This document shows positions 11,841-18,510 of a stretch of 18,510 bases of DNA, in pieces. Position numbers and translations under genes: made by a program. Positions within the stretch are counted from its first letter, which is position 1. Every line of letters starts with the position of its first letter. The notes beneath the pieces are model-generated. The model was not told the origin of the DNA, did not search any database, and saw only the letters and a program-made list of their open reading frames with translations. This DNA comes from UBA5266 sp964610025 (GTDB lineage: Bacteria > Bacteroidota > Bacteroidia > Bacteroidales > WCHB1-69), in contig CAZSTX010000044.1 in assembly GCA_964610025.1 (NCBI GenBank), positions 1 through 18,510 on the forward strand. The letters are read 5' to 3'.

Positions 11841-14105
11841 ATGGCAGAAGAAATCAATATTGATGAAAACAATGAAAAAAAACAAGAAGAATTAACAACA
11901 AATCAACAAGAAATTATTACAGAGACACCAACAAACGAAGAAATTCCTACTACAGAACCAAAAAAAGAAAAAATAGACCATTTTTCTAACACAACACCCG
12001 AAGAATTTAATTGGGATGAAATTGGAAAAGAACAGAAAATTTACTCTGAAGAAGAATTTAAAAATTTAGAGGAAATTTACAGTCAATCTTTCAAATCAAT
12101 CATAGAACAAGAAGTGGTAGATGGTACTATAGTTGCTATCACTCCACGAGAAGTAGTTGTCAACATAGGCTATAAATCAGACGGTATTATCCCTTTCAAC
12201 GAACTTCGTCATAATCCTAACTTGAAAATAGGTGATATTATAGAAGTTTATGTTGAAAAACAAGAAGACAACACAGGTCAATTAGTTCTTTCACATAAAA
12301 AAGCTCGTTTATTAAAATCATGGAATCGTGTCAATAAAGCATACGAAGACGAAGAAATCATTAACGGTTATATTAAATCTAAGACAAAAGGTGGGCTTAT
12401 TGTCGATATTTTTGGCATTGAAGCTTTCTTACCTGGCTCACAAATAGACGTAAAACCTATTCGTGATTATGATATTTTTGTTGATAAAACTATGGAATTT
12501 AAAATAGTAAAAATCAACCATGAATTTAAAAACGTAGTTGTTTCACACAAAGCACTTATTGAATTAGAATTAGATGCACAACGCACTAAAATTATTGCAG
12601 GATTAGAAAAAGGACAAGTATTAGAAGGTGTTGTGAAAAACATTACCAACTATGGCGCATTTATTGACTTAAACGGTGTAGATGGACTAATTCATATTAC
12701 CGATTTAGCATGGGGACGCATTACCCATCCTGAAGAAGTAATACAATTAGACGAAAAAATAAATGTTGTTATTCTTGATTTTGACGAAGAAAAAAAACGC
12801 ATTGCTTTAGGATTAAAACAACTTACCCCACACCCATGGGATGCATTAGATCCTAATCTTAACGAAGGAAGTAAAGTAAGCGGAAAAGTAGTAGTGGTAG
12901 CCGATTATGGAGCATTTGTAGAAATACATCCAGGAGTAGAAGGCTTACTACACGTTTCAGAAATGTCTTGGTCGCAACATTTACGCACAGCCCACGATTT
13001 CCTCAGTGTAGGCGATACCATAGAAGCAATGATTATAACTCTAAACCGAGAAGAACGTAAAATGTCATTAGGTATCAAACAATTAGTTCCTAATCCATGG
13101 TCTAACATCTCCGAAAAATATCAAATTGGGACAAAACACAATGCTACTGTTCGTAATTTTACAACATTCGGAATTTTTGTTGAATTAGAAGAGGGTATCG
13201 ATGGCTTAATACATATTTCAGACCTTTCGTGGTCAAAGAAAATTAAACATCCAGCCGAATTTACTAAAATAGGCGAACAAATTGAAGTTGTTATCTTAGA
13301 AATGGACGTAGAAAACAGAAGATTAAGTTTAGGTCATAAACAATTAGAAGAAAACCCATGGGATATTTTTGAAACTATTTATAATGTAGGAAGCATTCAC
13401 GAAGGAAACATTATTGGACAAAACGACAAAGGTGTTATCATTGCATTACAGGGAGTTGAAGGCTTTTCTTTTAATAAAGGACTTATTAGAGAAGATAACA
13501 CAACTATAAAAGTAGGTGAAGTTGCTGATTTTAAAGTTATCGAATTTTCTAAAGAAAATAAAAAAATCGTATTATCACACTCACGAATTTGGCAAGATAT
13601 CATCGAAAGCGAAAAAGAACGTGAAGCTTCTGAGGAAGACAAGCAAGTAAAAGAAGCAGCTAAAATATCAAAGCAAATGGCTAGCAACATCGAACGTGCT
13701 ACTTTAGGTTCCATTGATGCTTTAATCAACCTAAAAGCAGATATGCAATTAGAAGAAGCAAAAAAGAAAGCTAAAAAAGCAGAAGAAAAAGAAAATGTTA
13801 CCGATAAAGCAACAAAAGAAACAGCTAAAACAAAAAAAGCTAAATCTACAGAAGCAGAAGTCGAAATAAAAGAAAAAACAAAAACCGATACAACAGAAAC
13901 AGAAGAAAAATCGGAAACTAAATCTACAGAAGTTAAAGTAGAAGAAAAACCAAAAGCTAAAACGACAAAAGCTAAAAAATCAGAAACAGCTGAAATAAGT
14001 GAAGAGGTTGAAAAACCTAAAAAAGAAGAAAAATCAACAACGAAAACTAAAAAAACAAAATCAGTAGACGAAGTTGAAGAAAATAACAAAGAAAAAACAG
14101 AATAA
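11841..14105 (+). CDS. rpsA: 30S ribosomal protein S1 with long Lys/Glu-rich tail
   Basis: A 754-residue RNA-binding protein of the small subunit that helps capture mRNA, especially important where SD pairing is not used. Six S1 (OB-fold) domains are visible, at about 92-154, 173-238, 259-326, 345-414, 432-501 and 518-582. Typical phrases are NYGAFIDLNGVDGLIHITDL, ADYGAFVEIHPGVEGLLHVS and FGIFVELEEGIDGLIHIS, separated by NPW/HPW motifs. A polar, acidic segment (1-60) precedes the first domain. After the last domain there is a charged helical stretch (583-640) and then about 115 residues made almost wholly of Lys, Glu, Thr, Ala and Ser. As far as I recall, most S1 proteins of this phylum are near 600 residues, so the tail is an addition. 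The ATG has no SD. It has its own promoter and a strong terminator, so it is probably monocistronic. Confidence 0.95.
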   Translation: MAEEINIDENNEKKQEELTTNQQEIITETPTNEEIPTTEPKKEKIDHFSNTTPEEFNWDEIGKEQKIYSEEEFKNLEEIYSQSFKSIIEQEVVDGTIVAITPREVVVNIGYKSDGIIPFNELRHNPNLKIGDIIEVYVEKQEDNTGQLVLSHKKARLLKSWNRVNKAYEDEEIINGYIKSKTKGGLIVDIFGIEAFLPGSQIDVKPIRDYDIFVDKTMEFKIVKINHEFKNVVVSHKALIELELDAQRTKIIAGLEKGQVLEGVVKNITNYGAFIDLNGVDGLIHITDLAWGRITHPEEVIQLDEKINVVILDFDEEKKRIALGLKQLTPHPWDALDPNLNEGSKVSGKVVVVADYGAFVEIHPGVEGLLHVSEMSWSQHLRTAHDFLSVGDTIEAMIITLNREERKMSLGIKQLVPNPWSNISEKYQIGTKHNATVRNFTTFGIFVELEEGIDGLIHISDLSWSKKIKHPAEFTKIGEQIEVVILEMDVENRRLSLGHKQLEENPWDIFETIYNVGSIHEGNIIGQNDKGVIIALQGVEGFSFNKGLIREDNTTIKVGEVADFKVIEFSKENKKIVLSHSRIWQDIIESEKEREASEEDKQVKEAAKISKQMASNIERATLGSIDALINLKADMQLEEAKKKAKKAEEKENVTDKATKETAKTKKAKSTEAEVEIKEKTKTDTTETEEKSETKSTEVKVEEKPKAKTTKAKKSETAEISEEVEKPKKEEKSTTKTKKTKSVDEVEENNKEKTE
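13758..14102 (+). repeat. Low-complexity repeats encoding the S1 tail
   Basis: Codons 640-754 of rpsA encode a Lys/Glu/Thr-rich tail with a loosely repeated element: KSTEAEVEIKEK (668), KSTEVKVEEKPK (694), KSETAEISEEVEKPK (713) and KSVDEVEENNKEK (740). They are interspersed with KTKKAK, KAKTTKAKK and KTKKTK blocks. The A-rich DNA stays in frame to the stop codon. Confidence 0.7.
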
Positions 14106-14128
14106 AAACGTTTATTCCTAAATACCAT

Positions 14129-14163
14129 AAGGTTGTCGTAGTTTGCTATGATAACCTTTTTTT
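14129..14163 (+). terminator. Intrinsic terminator after rpsA
   Basis: AAGGTTGTCGTAG (14129-14141) pairs with CTATGATAACCTT (14146-14158) over 13 bp, with two G-U pairs, around a TTTG tetraloop. A run of seven T residues closes the structure. Confidence 0.88.
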
Positions 14164-14222
14164 ATATTAAAAGTTTAAAATAAGTCAAAACATTTATCGT
14201 TTTAAATAGATAAATTACACAG

Positions 14223-15413
14223 ATGAATCAAAGAGAAATTTTTTATAAATTTATAGCTCAAACATCTCCTGCCCCATTAGCTTTAGAAATAAAAAAAGCT
14301 AAAGGAGTTTATTTGTATGATACCCAAGGTAAAAAATACATAGACCTTATAGCTGGAATTGCTGTTAGCAACTTAGGACATTCACATCCTAAAATTATAC
14401 AAGCTATTTGTAAACAAGCTAAAAAACACACTCACACCAATGTATATGGAGAATATATTTTAAACCCACAAATACAATTAGCCAATAAACTCTCTTCGCT
14501 ATTACCTTCGCAACTCAATAATATTTATTTTGTTAATTCTGGGGCAGAAGCAACCGAAGCTACTATCAAATTAGCCAAGCGTTACACAGGAAGATATGAA
14601 TTAATATCCTGTGAAAAAGCCTATCATGGGTCTACCAACGGCGCATTAAGTCTTGTTGGCAACGACGATTTTAACAAAGCTTTTCGACCTTTAATCCCAT
14701 CAACTAAAAGAATACGTTTTGGAAACAAAGAAGATATAACTTCTATTACAGATAAAACAGCTGCTATTTTTATCGAACCCGTTCAAGGAGAAGCAGGCAT
14801 ACGCTACACCAATAATAACAATTATTGGAAAGAATTACGTAAACGCTGTAACGAAACCGGCACCTTACTTGTTTTTGATGAAATACAAACAGGACTCGGA
14901 CGTACAGGAACCCTATTTGCTTTCGAACAAATGGAAATTGTTCCTGATATATTAATGTTAGCCAAAAGTTTAGGTGGTGGACTGCCATTAGGTGCTTTTA
15001 TCACTTCTCAAGAAATCATGCAGGTACTTACACACCAACCTGCTTTAGGACACATTACCACTTTTGGCGGCAATCCCTTATCTTGTGCAGCTGCATTAGC
15101 CTCGTTAACAGAAATTGTCGACAAAAAACTTTATTTAAATATTGAAAAAAAATCCGCTTTATTCGAACAATATTTAAGTGGACTACACAGCATAAAATCT
15201 ATCAGACGAAAAGGTTTTATGATAGCATTAGAATTTAATGATAAAAATTTAAATTTCAAAATAATAGAATCTTGCATAAAAAAAGGAGTCATTGTTGATT
15301 GGTTCTTATTCTGTGATACTGCTATGAGAATAGCACCTCCATTAACCATCACTGAAGACGAAATTTTAAAAGCTTGTCAATTGATAAGTGCATCAATCAA
15401 AGAAAATCAATAA
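14223..15413 (+). CDS. Class III PLP aminotransferase (acetylornithine aminotransferase-like)
   Basis: A 396-residue cytosolic transaminase of the ArgD/ornithine aminotransferase family. Landmarks are GIAVSNLGHSHPKI (45-58), the cofactor-phosphate loop VNSGAEATE (104-112), AYHGSTNGALSL (133-144), Asp219 in VFDEIQTGLGRTG (binds the pyridine nitrogen), the Schiff-base lysine Lys248 in LAKSLGGGLPLGA, and TTFGGNPLSCAAA (279-290). The C terminus has VIVDWFLFCDTAMRIAPPLTIT. No other arginine-biosynthesis gene is nearby, so N-acetylornithine is only one candidate; other omega-amino donors are possible and I give no symbol. The start ATG follows an A-rich leader without an SD. The stop overlaps the start of the next gene in TAATG, which implies translational coupling. 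A terminator upstream suggests an own promoter in 14164-14222, though no clear -7 box is seen there. Confidence 0.88.
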   Translation: MNQREIFYKFIAQTSPAPLALEIKKAKGVYLYDTQGKKYIDLIAGIAVSNLGHSHPKIIQAICKQAKKHTHTNVYGEYILNPQIQLANKLSSLLPSQLNNIYFVNSGAEATEATIKLAKRYTGRYELISCEKAYHGSTNGALSLVGNDDFNKAFRPLIPSTKRIRFGNKEDITSITDKTAAIFIEPVQGEAGIRYTNNNNYWKELRKRCNETGTLLVFDEIQTGLGRTGTLFAFEQMEIVPDILMLAKSLGGGLPLGAFITSQEIMQVLTHQPALGHITTFGGNPLSCAAALASLTEIVDKKLYLNIEKKSALFEQYLSGLHSIKSIRRKGFMIALEFNDKNLNFKIIESCIKKGVIVDWFLFCDTAMRIAPPLTITEDEILKACQLISASIKENQ

Positions 15414-17704
15414 TGACATATATGAAACATAAATCATTATTTCTGCCCTTTTTAATCATATTTTTCATTAATCCTATTATTGGATTTAGTCAAACTGCAA
15501 CTTTAAAAGGCTTTATTTACGATAAAAGCAACGGGGAACCTATCCCATATTGTTCCGTTTTTCTTGTTAACGAAAAAACAGGAGTTATATCTGACGATAA
15601 CGGCTATTTTGCTTTAACTAAATTAAAAGCAGGAGAACATAAAATAAAGATTACCTTTATGGGTTATGATTCGCTTGTAACAACTTACCATTTAAAAAAT
15701 GGACAAACCATTATCGAAAAATTATACCTCACTCCCATAACACTCCAAATTGGAGAAGTGCAAATAATAGCAGAAAAAGAAGCCCTAAAAACAGAAACGC
15801 AAGTAGCTTTAGAGCGTATCAGCCCTAAACAAATATCTCAAATGCCAGCCATAGGCGGACTGCCCGATATAGCTCAATATTTACAAATATTGCCAGGCGT
15901 TATTTTCACTGGAGACCAAGGCGGGCAACTCTACATTAGAGGAGGTACCCCCATACAAAACAAAGTATTACTTGATGGATTAGTAATATATAATCCCTTT
16001 CACTCTATCGGATTATTCTCTGTTTTTGACACTGATATTATAAAAAATGTCGATGTATATAGTGCAGGATTCTCCGCCGAATATGGAGGAAGAATATCAT
16101 CAATTATGGATGTGAAAACAAGAGACGGTAATAGAAAAAGATTAGCAGGAAAATTCGACCTCAACACTTTTGGAGCAAAAATGCTATTAGAAGGACCATT
16201 AATGAAGGTAAAAGAAGAAGAAAAAAACAATAATAATTTAACATTTTTATTATCAGTAAAAGGTTCTTATTTAGAGCAAACATCGCGTTTATTATATAAA
16301 TACGCCGACACAAACGGATTGCCTTATAACTACTTAGACGGTTATGGTAAAATATCACTTCAAACAAGCAACGGCAGTCGTATTAATTTTTTCGGATTTA
16401 GCTTTAACGATGACGTAACTTATCCCAACATAGCTTCTTACAAATGGAACTCATGGGGAATAGGTACTAATTTTTTAATTATCCCTTCTGCTACCAATAT
16501 GCTAATTGAAGGAATTTTAGCGTATTCTGATTACAAAATAGGACTAACAGAAGCAACTACTCCTCTACGCATGAGCCATATCAACGGATATTCTTTTTCA
16601 ATGAATTTCACCTACTTGTTCGATCAAAACTCACTTAAATACGGAATGGAATTTTTAGGCTCTTGGTTAGACTATGAGTTTACCAACCCTTATGGCACCG
16701 ATTGTGGACAAGAAAGTTTTAATAGCGAATTTGCACTCTATTTAAAATACAAATGGATTATAAAAAAAATAATATTAGAGCCTAGTTTACGATTACATTA
16801 TTTTGCTTCTCAAAATACATTCGCACCCGAACCTCGAATAGCAATGAAATACAATGCCACTAAAAATATACGTTTAAAATTAGCGGCAGGAATTTACAAT
16901 CAAAATATTATGAGCGCTACTTCCGACCAAGATGTAGTAAACTTATTCTATGGATTCTTGACTGTACCCGAATATTTTCCTGAAACATTTACAGGTCGTA
17001 CTATAAAAAACAGTTTACAAAAAGGGCAACATATAGTCATAGGCGGCGAGTTTGACGTGCTTAAATATATTACTATCAATAGCGAAGTATATTTTAAAAA
17101 CTTTTCACAACTCACTAATATTAATCGTTATCAAATGTTTGCAACCGACGATGAATATATTTTAGAAATAGGAAAAGCATATGGCGCCGATATTAGTATA
17201 AAATATAATTACAAAAAACTATATATCTATTTTGTATATGCTCTTAACTGGGTAAACAGAAATGATGGAAATATCGTTTACCGTACACACTTCGACAGAA
17301 GACATAATATCAACATTACGGCATCATATGCTTTCGGAAAAAATGATACTTGGCAAATCGATGCCCGTTGGAACTTTGGAACCGGGTTCCCATTTACAAA
17401 AACGAAAGGTTTTTACCCTAAAAATGAAGCTGTTGCTGATATCAGTCAAGATATTAACTCTTTTAATGAAACCATTGGCATTGTTTACGATAAAATAAAC
17501 GAAGGGCAACTCCCCGACTATCACCGTTTAGATATTAATCTCAAACGCAGATTTATTCTCAACCCTCGTTCTACCATAGAATTAAATGCTGGAGTTACGA
17601 ATGCTTATAACTACTATAGCATATTTTATATCAATAGAAAAACCAATGAAAAAATCTATTTACTACCAATTTTATGGAGTTTAAGCTGTAATATTAATTT
17701 TTAA
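15413..17704 (+). CDS. TonB-dependent outer-membrane receptor with carboxypeptidase-like domain
   Basis: With the chosen ATG the protein has 763 residues. The start overlaps the aminotransferase stop by one base (TAATG); an alternative ATG lies at 15422 and gives MKHKSLF. A signal peptide (to about Ser26, cut before Gln27) is followed by a carboxypeptidase-D regulatory-like domain (about 29-108: LKGFIYDKSNGEPIPYCSVF, SDDNGYFAL, ITFMGYDS). A plug domain follows (about 130-236: GGQLYIRGGTPIQNKVLLDG, VDVYSAGFSAEYGGRISSIM). The remainder is a beta barrel whose last strand ends in Phe (LSCNINF), as expected for recognition by the BAM machinery. It is shorter than SusC-type receptors and has no SusD-like partner. 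The substrate is unknown. It sits between two cytosolic enzymes with which it is almost certainly cotranscribed. Confidence 0.9.
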   Translation: MTYMKHKSLFLPFLIIFFINPIIGFSQTATLKGFIYDKSNGEPIPYCSVFLVNEKTGVISDDNGYFALTKLKAGEHKIKITFMGYDSLVTTYHLKNGQTIIEKLYLTPITLQIGEVQIIAEKEALKTETQVALERISPKQISQMPAIGGLPDIAQYLQILPGVIFTGDQGGQLYIRGGTPIQNKVLLDGLVIYNPFHSIGLFSVFDTDIIKNVDVYSAGFSAEYGGRISSIMDVKTRDGNRKRLAGKFDLNTFGAKMLLEGPLMKVKEEEKNNNNLTFLLSVKGSYLEQTSRLLYKYADTNGLPYNYLDGYGKISLQTSNGSRINFFGFSFNDDVTYPNIASYKWNSWGIGTNFLIIPSATNMLIEGILAYSDYKIGLTEATTPLRMSHINGYSFSMNFTYLFDQNSLKYGMEFLGSWLDYEFTNPYGTDCGQESFNSEFALYLKYKWIIKKIILEPSLRLHYFASQNTFAPEPRIAMKYNATKNIRLKLAAGIYNQNIMSATSDQDVVNLFYGFLTVPEYFPETFTGRTIKNSLQKGQHIVIGGEFDVLKYITINSEVYFKNFSQLTNINRYQMFATDDEYILEIGKAYGADISIKYNYKKLYIYFVYALNWVNRNDGNIVYRTHFDRRHNINITASYAFGKNDTWQIDARWNFGTGFPFTKTKGFYPKNEAVADISQDINSFNETIGIVYDKINEGQLPDYHRLDINLKRRFILNPRSTIELNAGVTNAYNYYSIFYINRKTNEKIYLLPILWSLSCNINF

Positions 17705-17709
17705 AACCT

Positions 17710-18447
17710 ATGACACCCGAATGGCTTAACCGTACTTTATTATTAATAGGAGAAAAACAACTAACACACTTACAACAAGTTCGTATACTAATTGTTGGAT
17801 TAGGAGGCGTAGGTGCTTATGCTGCCGAAATGTTAATACGAGCAGGCGTATCCCATATGACTTTAGTAGATGGAGATATTATCGAATCATCGAACCGTAA
17901 CCGCCAACTGCATGCACTAATAAAAAATGAAGGAAAATTAAAAACAACAGTATTAAAAGAACGATTTTTAGAAATAAACCCTGAAGCCGACATCCAAATC
18001 ATTAGTAAGTTTATTGAAGAACAACAGATAATAGAAATTTTCAACTCCAACAATTATCATTATATAATAGATGCAATAGACTCATTATCATCTAAAATTT
18101 ACCTTATCACAGAAGCAATAAAACAAAATATTCCTTTAGTAAGCGCAATGGGAGCAGGCGATAAATTAAATCCTTCTGCTATAGAAGTAAGCGATATAGC
18201 AAAAACACATCAATGTCCTTTAGCTGCTGCCGTTCGTAGAAACTTACGTAAAAAAGGAATACACACAGGATTTAAAGCTGTTTATTCTACTGAAAAAATA
18301 AATAAATTTTCCAATTCTACATTTTTAAGCAAAGATAATAAAAAAAATATCGGCACCATATCCTATATGCCTGCAATATTTGGATGCTGGTGTGCAGCAG
18401 TTTGTATTAATGACATATTAAATAACATTGCCTCAAAAAATATATAA
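17710..18447 (+). CDS. tcdA: tRNA threonylcarbamoyladenosine dehydratase (TcdA/CsdL type)
   Basis: A 245-residue ThiF/MoeB/E1-family ATP-dependent enzyme. TcdA proteins dehydrate t6A at position 37 of ANN-decoding tRNAs to the cyclic form ct6A. The nucleotide-binding loop GLGGVG (30-35), the acidic strand TLVDGDIIESSNRNRQ (51-66) with its conserved Asn-Arg pair, DAIDSLSSK (121-129) and the terminal TISYMPAIFGCWCA (216-229) are all typical of TcdA. Cys169 in HQCPLAA lies in the usual family position. The start is 5 bases after the receptor stop, with no SD, so it is read from the same message. No sulfur-carrier or thiamine genes are nearby, which favours TcdA over ThiF or MoeB. No terminator is visible in the 63 bases after it. 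Confidence 0.9.
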   Translation: MTPEWLNRTLLLIGEKQLTHLQQVRILIVGLGGVGAYAAEMLIRAGVSHMTLVDGDIIESSNRNRQLHALIKNEGKLKTTVLKERFLEINPEADIQIISKFIEEQQIIEIFNSNNYHYIIDAIDSLSSKIYLITEAIKQNIPLVSAMGAGDKLNPSAIEVSDIAKTHQCPLAAAVRRNLRKKGIHTGFKAVYSTEKINKFSNSTFLSKDNKKNIGTISYMPAIFGCWCAAVCINDILNNIASKNI

Positions 18448-18510
18448 ATTGGTAAAAAATATAAAAAATACACATTATCACTTTTTTGACAATAAACAAA
18501 CTACCATTGT

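Noticed and set aside
13397..14128. Long open frame (243 codons) on the minus strand opposite the S1 tail
   Set aside because: It is rich in Ser, Phe and Val because it is the complement of Lys/Glu-rich codons. It lies fully over the well-supported rpsA gene and has no family signature.
15374..15412. Upstream TTG start for the second TonB receptor
   Set aside because: It would put a polar segment (MSIDKCINQRKSIM) ahead of the signal peptide. The ATG at 15413 overlaps the previous stop in TAATG and places the signal peptide at the N terminus.

Overview
This AT-rich window comes from a member of the Bacteroidota, most likely of the Bacteroidales or a nearby lineage (inference). The evidence is two secreted proteins with C-terminal type IX secretion (T9SS) sorting domains, two TonB-dependent receptors with N-terminal carboxypeptidase-like regulatory domains, signal peptides cut just before Gln, promoter boxes of the TAnnTTTG type, and A-rich leaders without a Shine-Dalgarno (SD) sequence in front of most genes.

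Left half (97-9751), all on the minus strand. In transcription order it holds a very large T9SS-exported surface protein (14 cadherin-like beta-sandwich repeats behind a jelly-roll head), a TonB-dependent receptor, and a small T9SS-exported protein that resembles the large one without its repeats. These three look like one surface binding and uptake module. Downstream, with its own promoter, is kbl (glycine C-acetyltransferase, threonine/glycine metabolism), ending in a small hairpin.

Right half (10098-18447), all on the plus strand and divergent from the left half across a 346-base AT-rich spacer. It begins with rpsU (bS21), a XerC/D-type tyrosine recombinase and a short hibernation factor (hpf), closed by a strong terminator. 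Next is rpsA (S1), with its own promoter, a structured leader, six S1 domains and an unusual Lys/Glu-rich tail, closed by a 13-bp terminator hairpin. Last is a tight three-gene run: a class III PLP aminotransferase, a second TonB-dependent receptor (stop and start overlap in TAATG), and the tRNA t6A dehydratase tcdA (5-base gap).

Most of the window is ordinary Bacteroidota chromosome. The point I find most worth pursuing is that the only two genes with recognisable SD sequences are rpsU (moderate) and hpf (nine continuous pairs to the 16S tail). Ribosomes of this phylum normally hide the anti-SD with bS21, so hpf may be read preferentially by ribosomes lacking bS21. Also notable are a promoter superimposed on the rpsU terminator, the alternating two-domain super-repeat in the giant protein, and the repetitive charged tail of S1. 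I saw no tRNA, rRNA, CRISPR array, insertion sequence or prophage.
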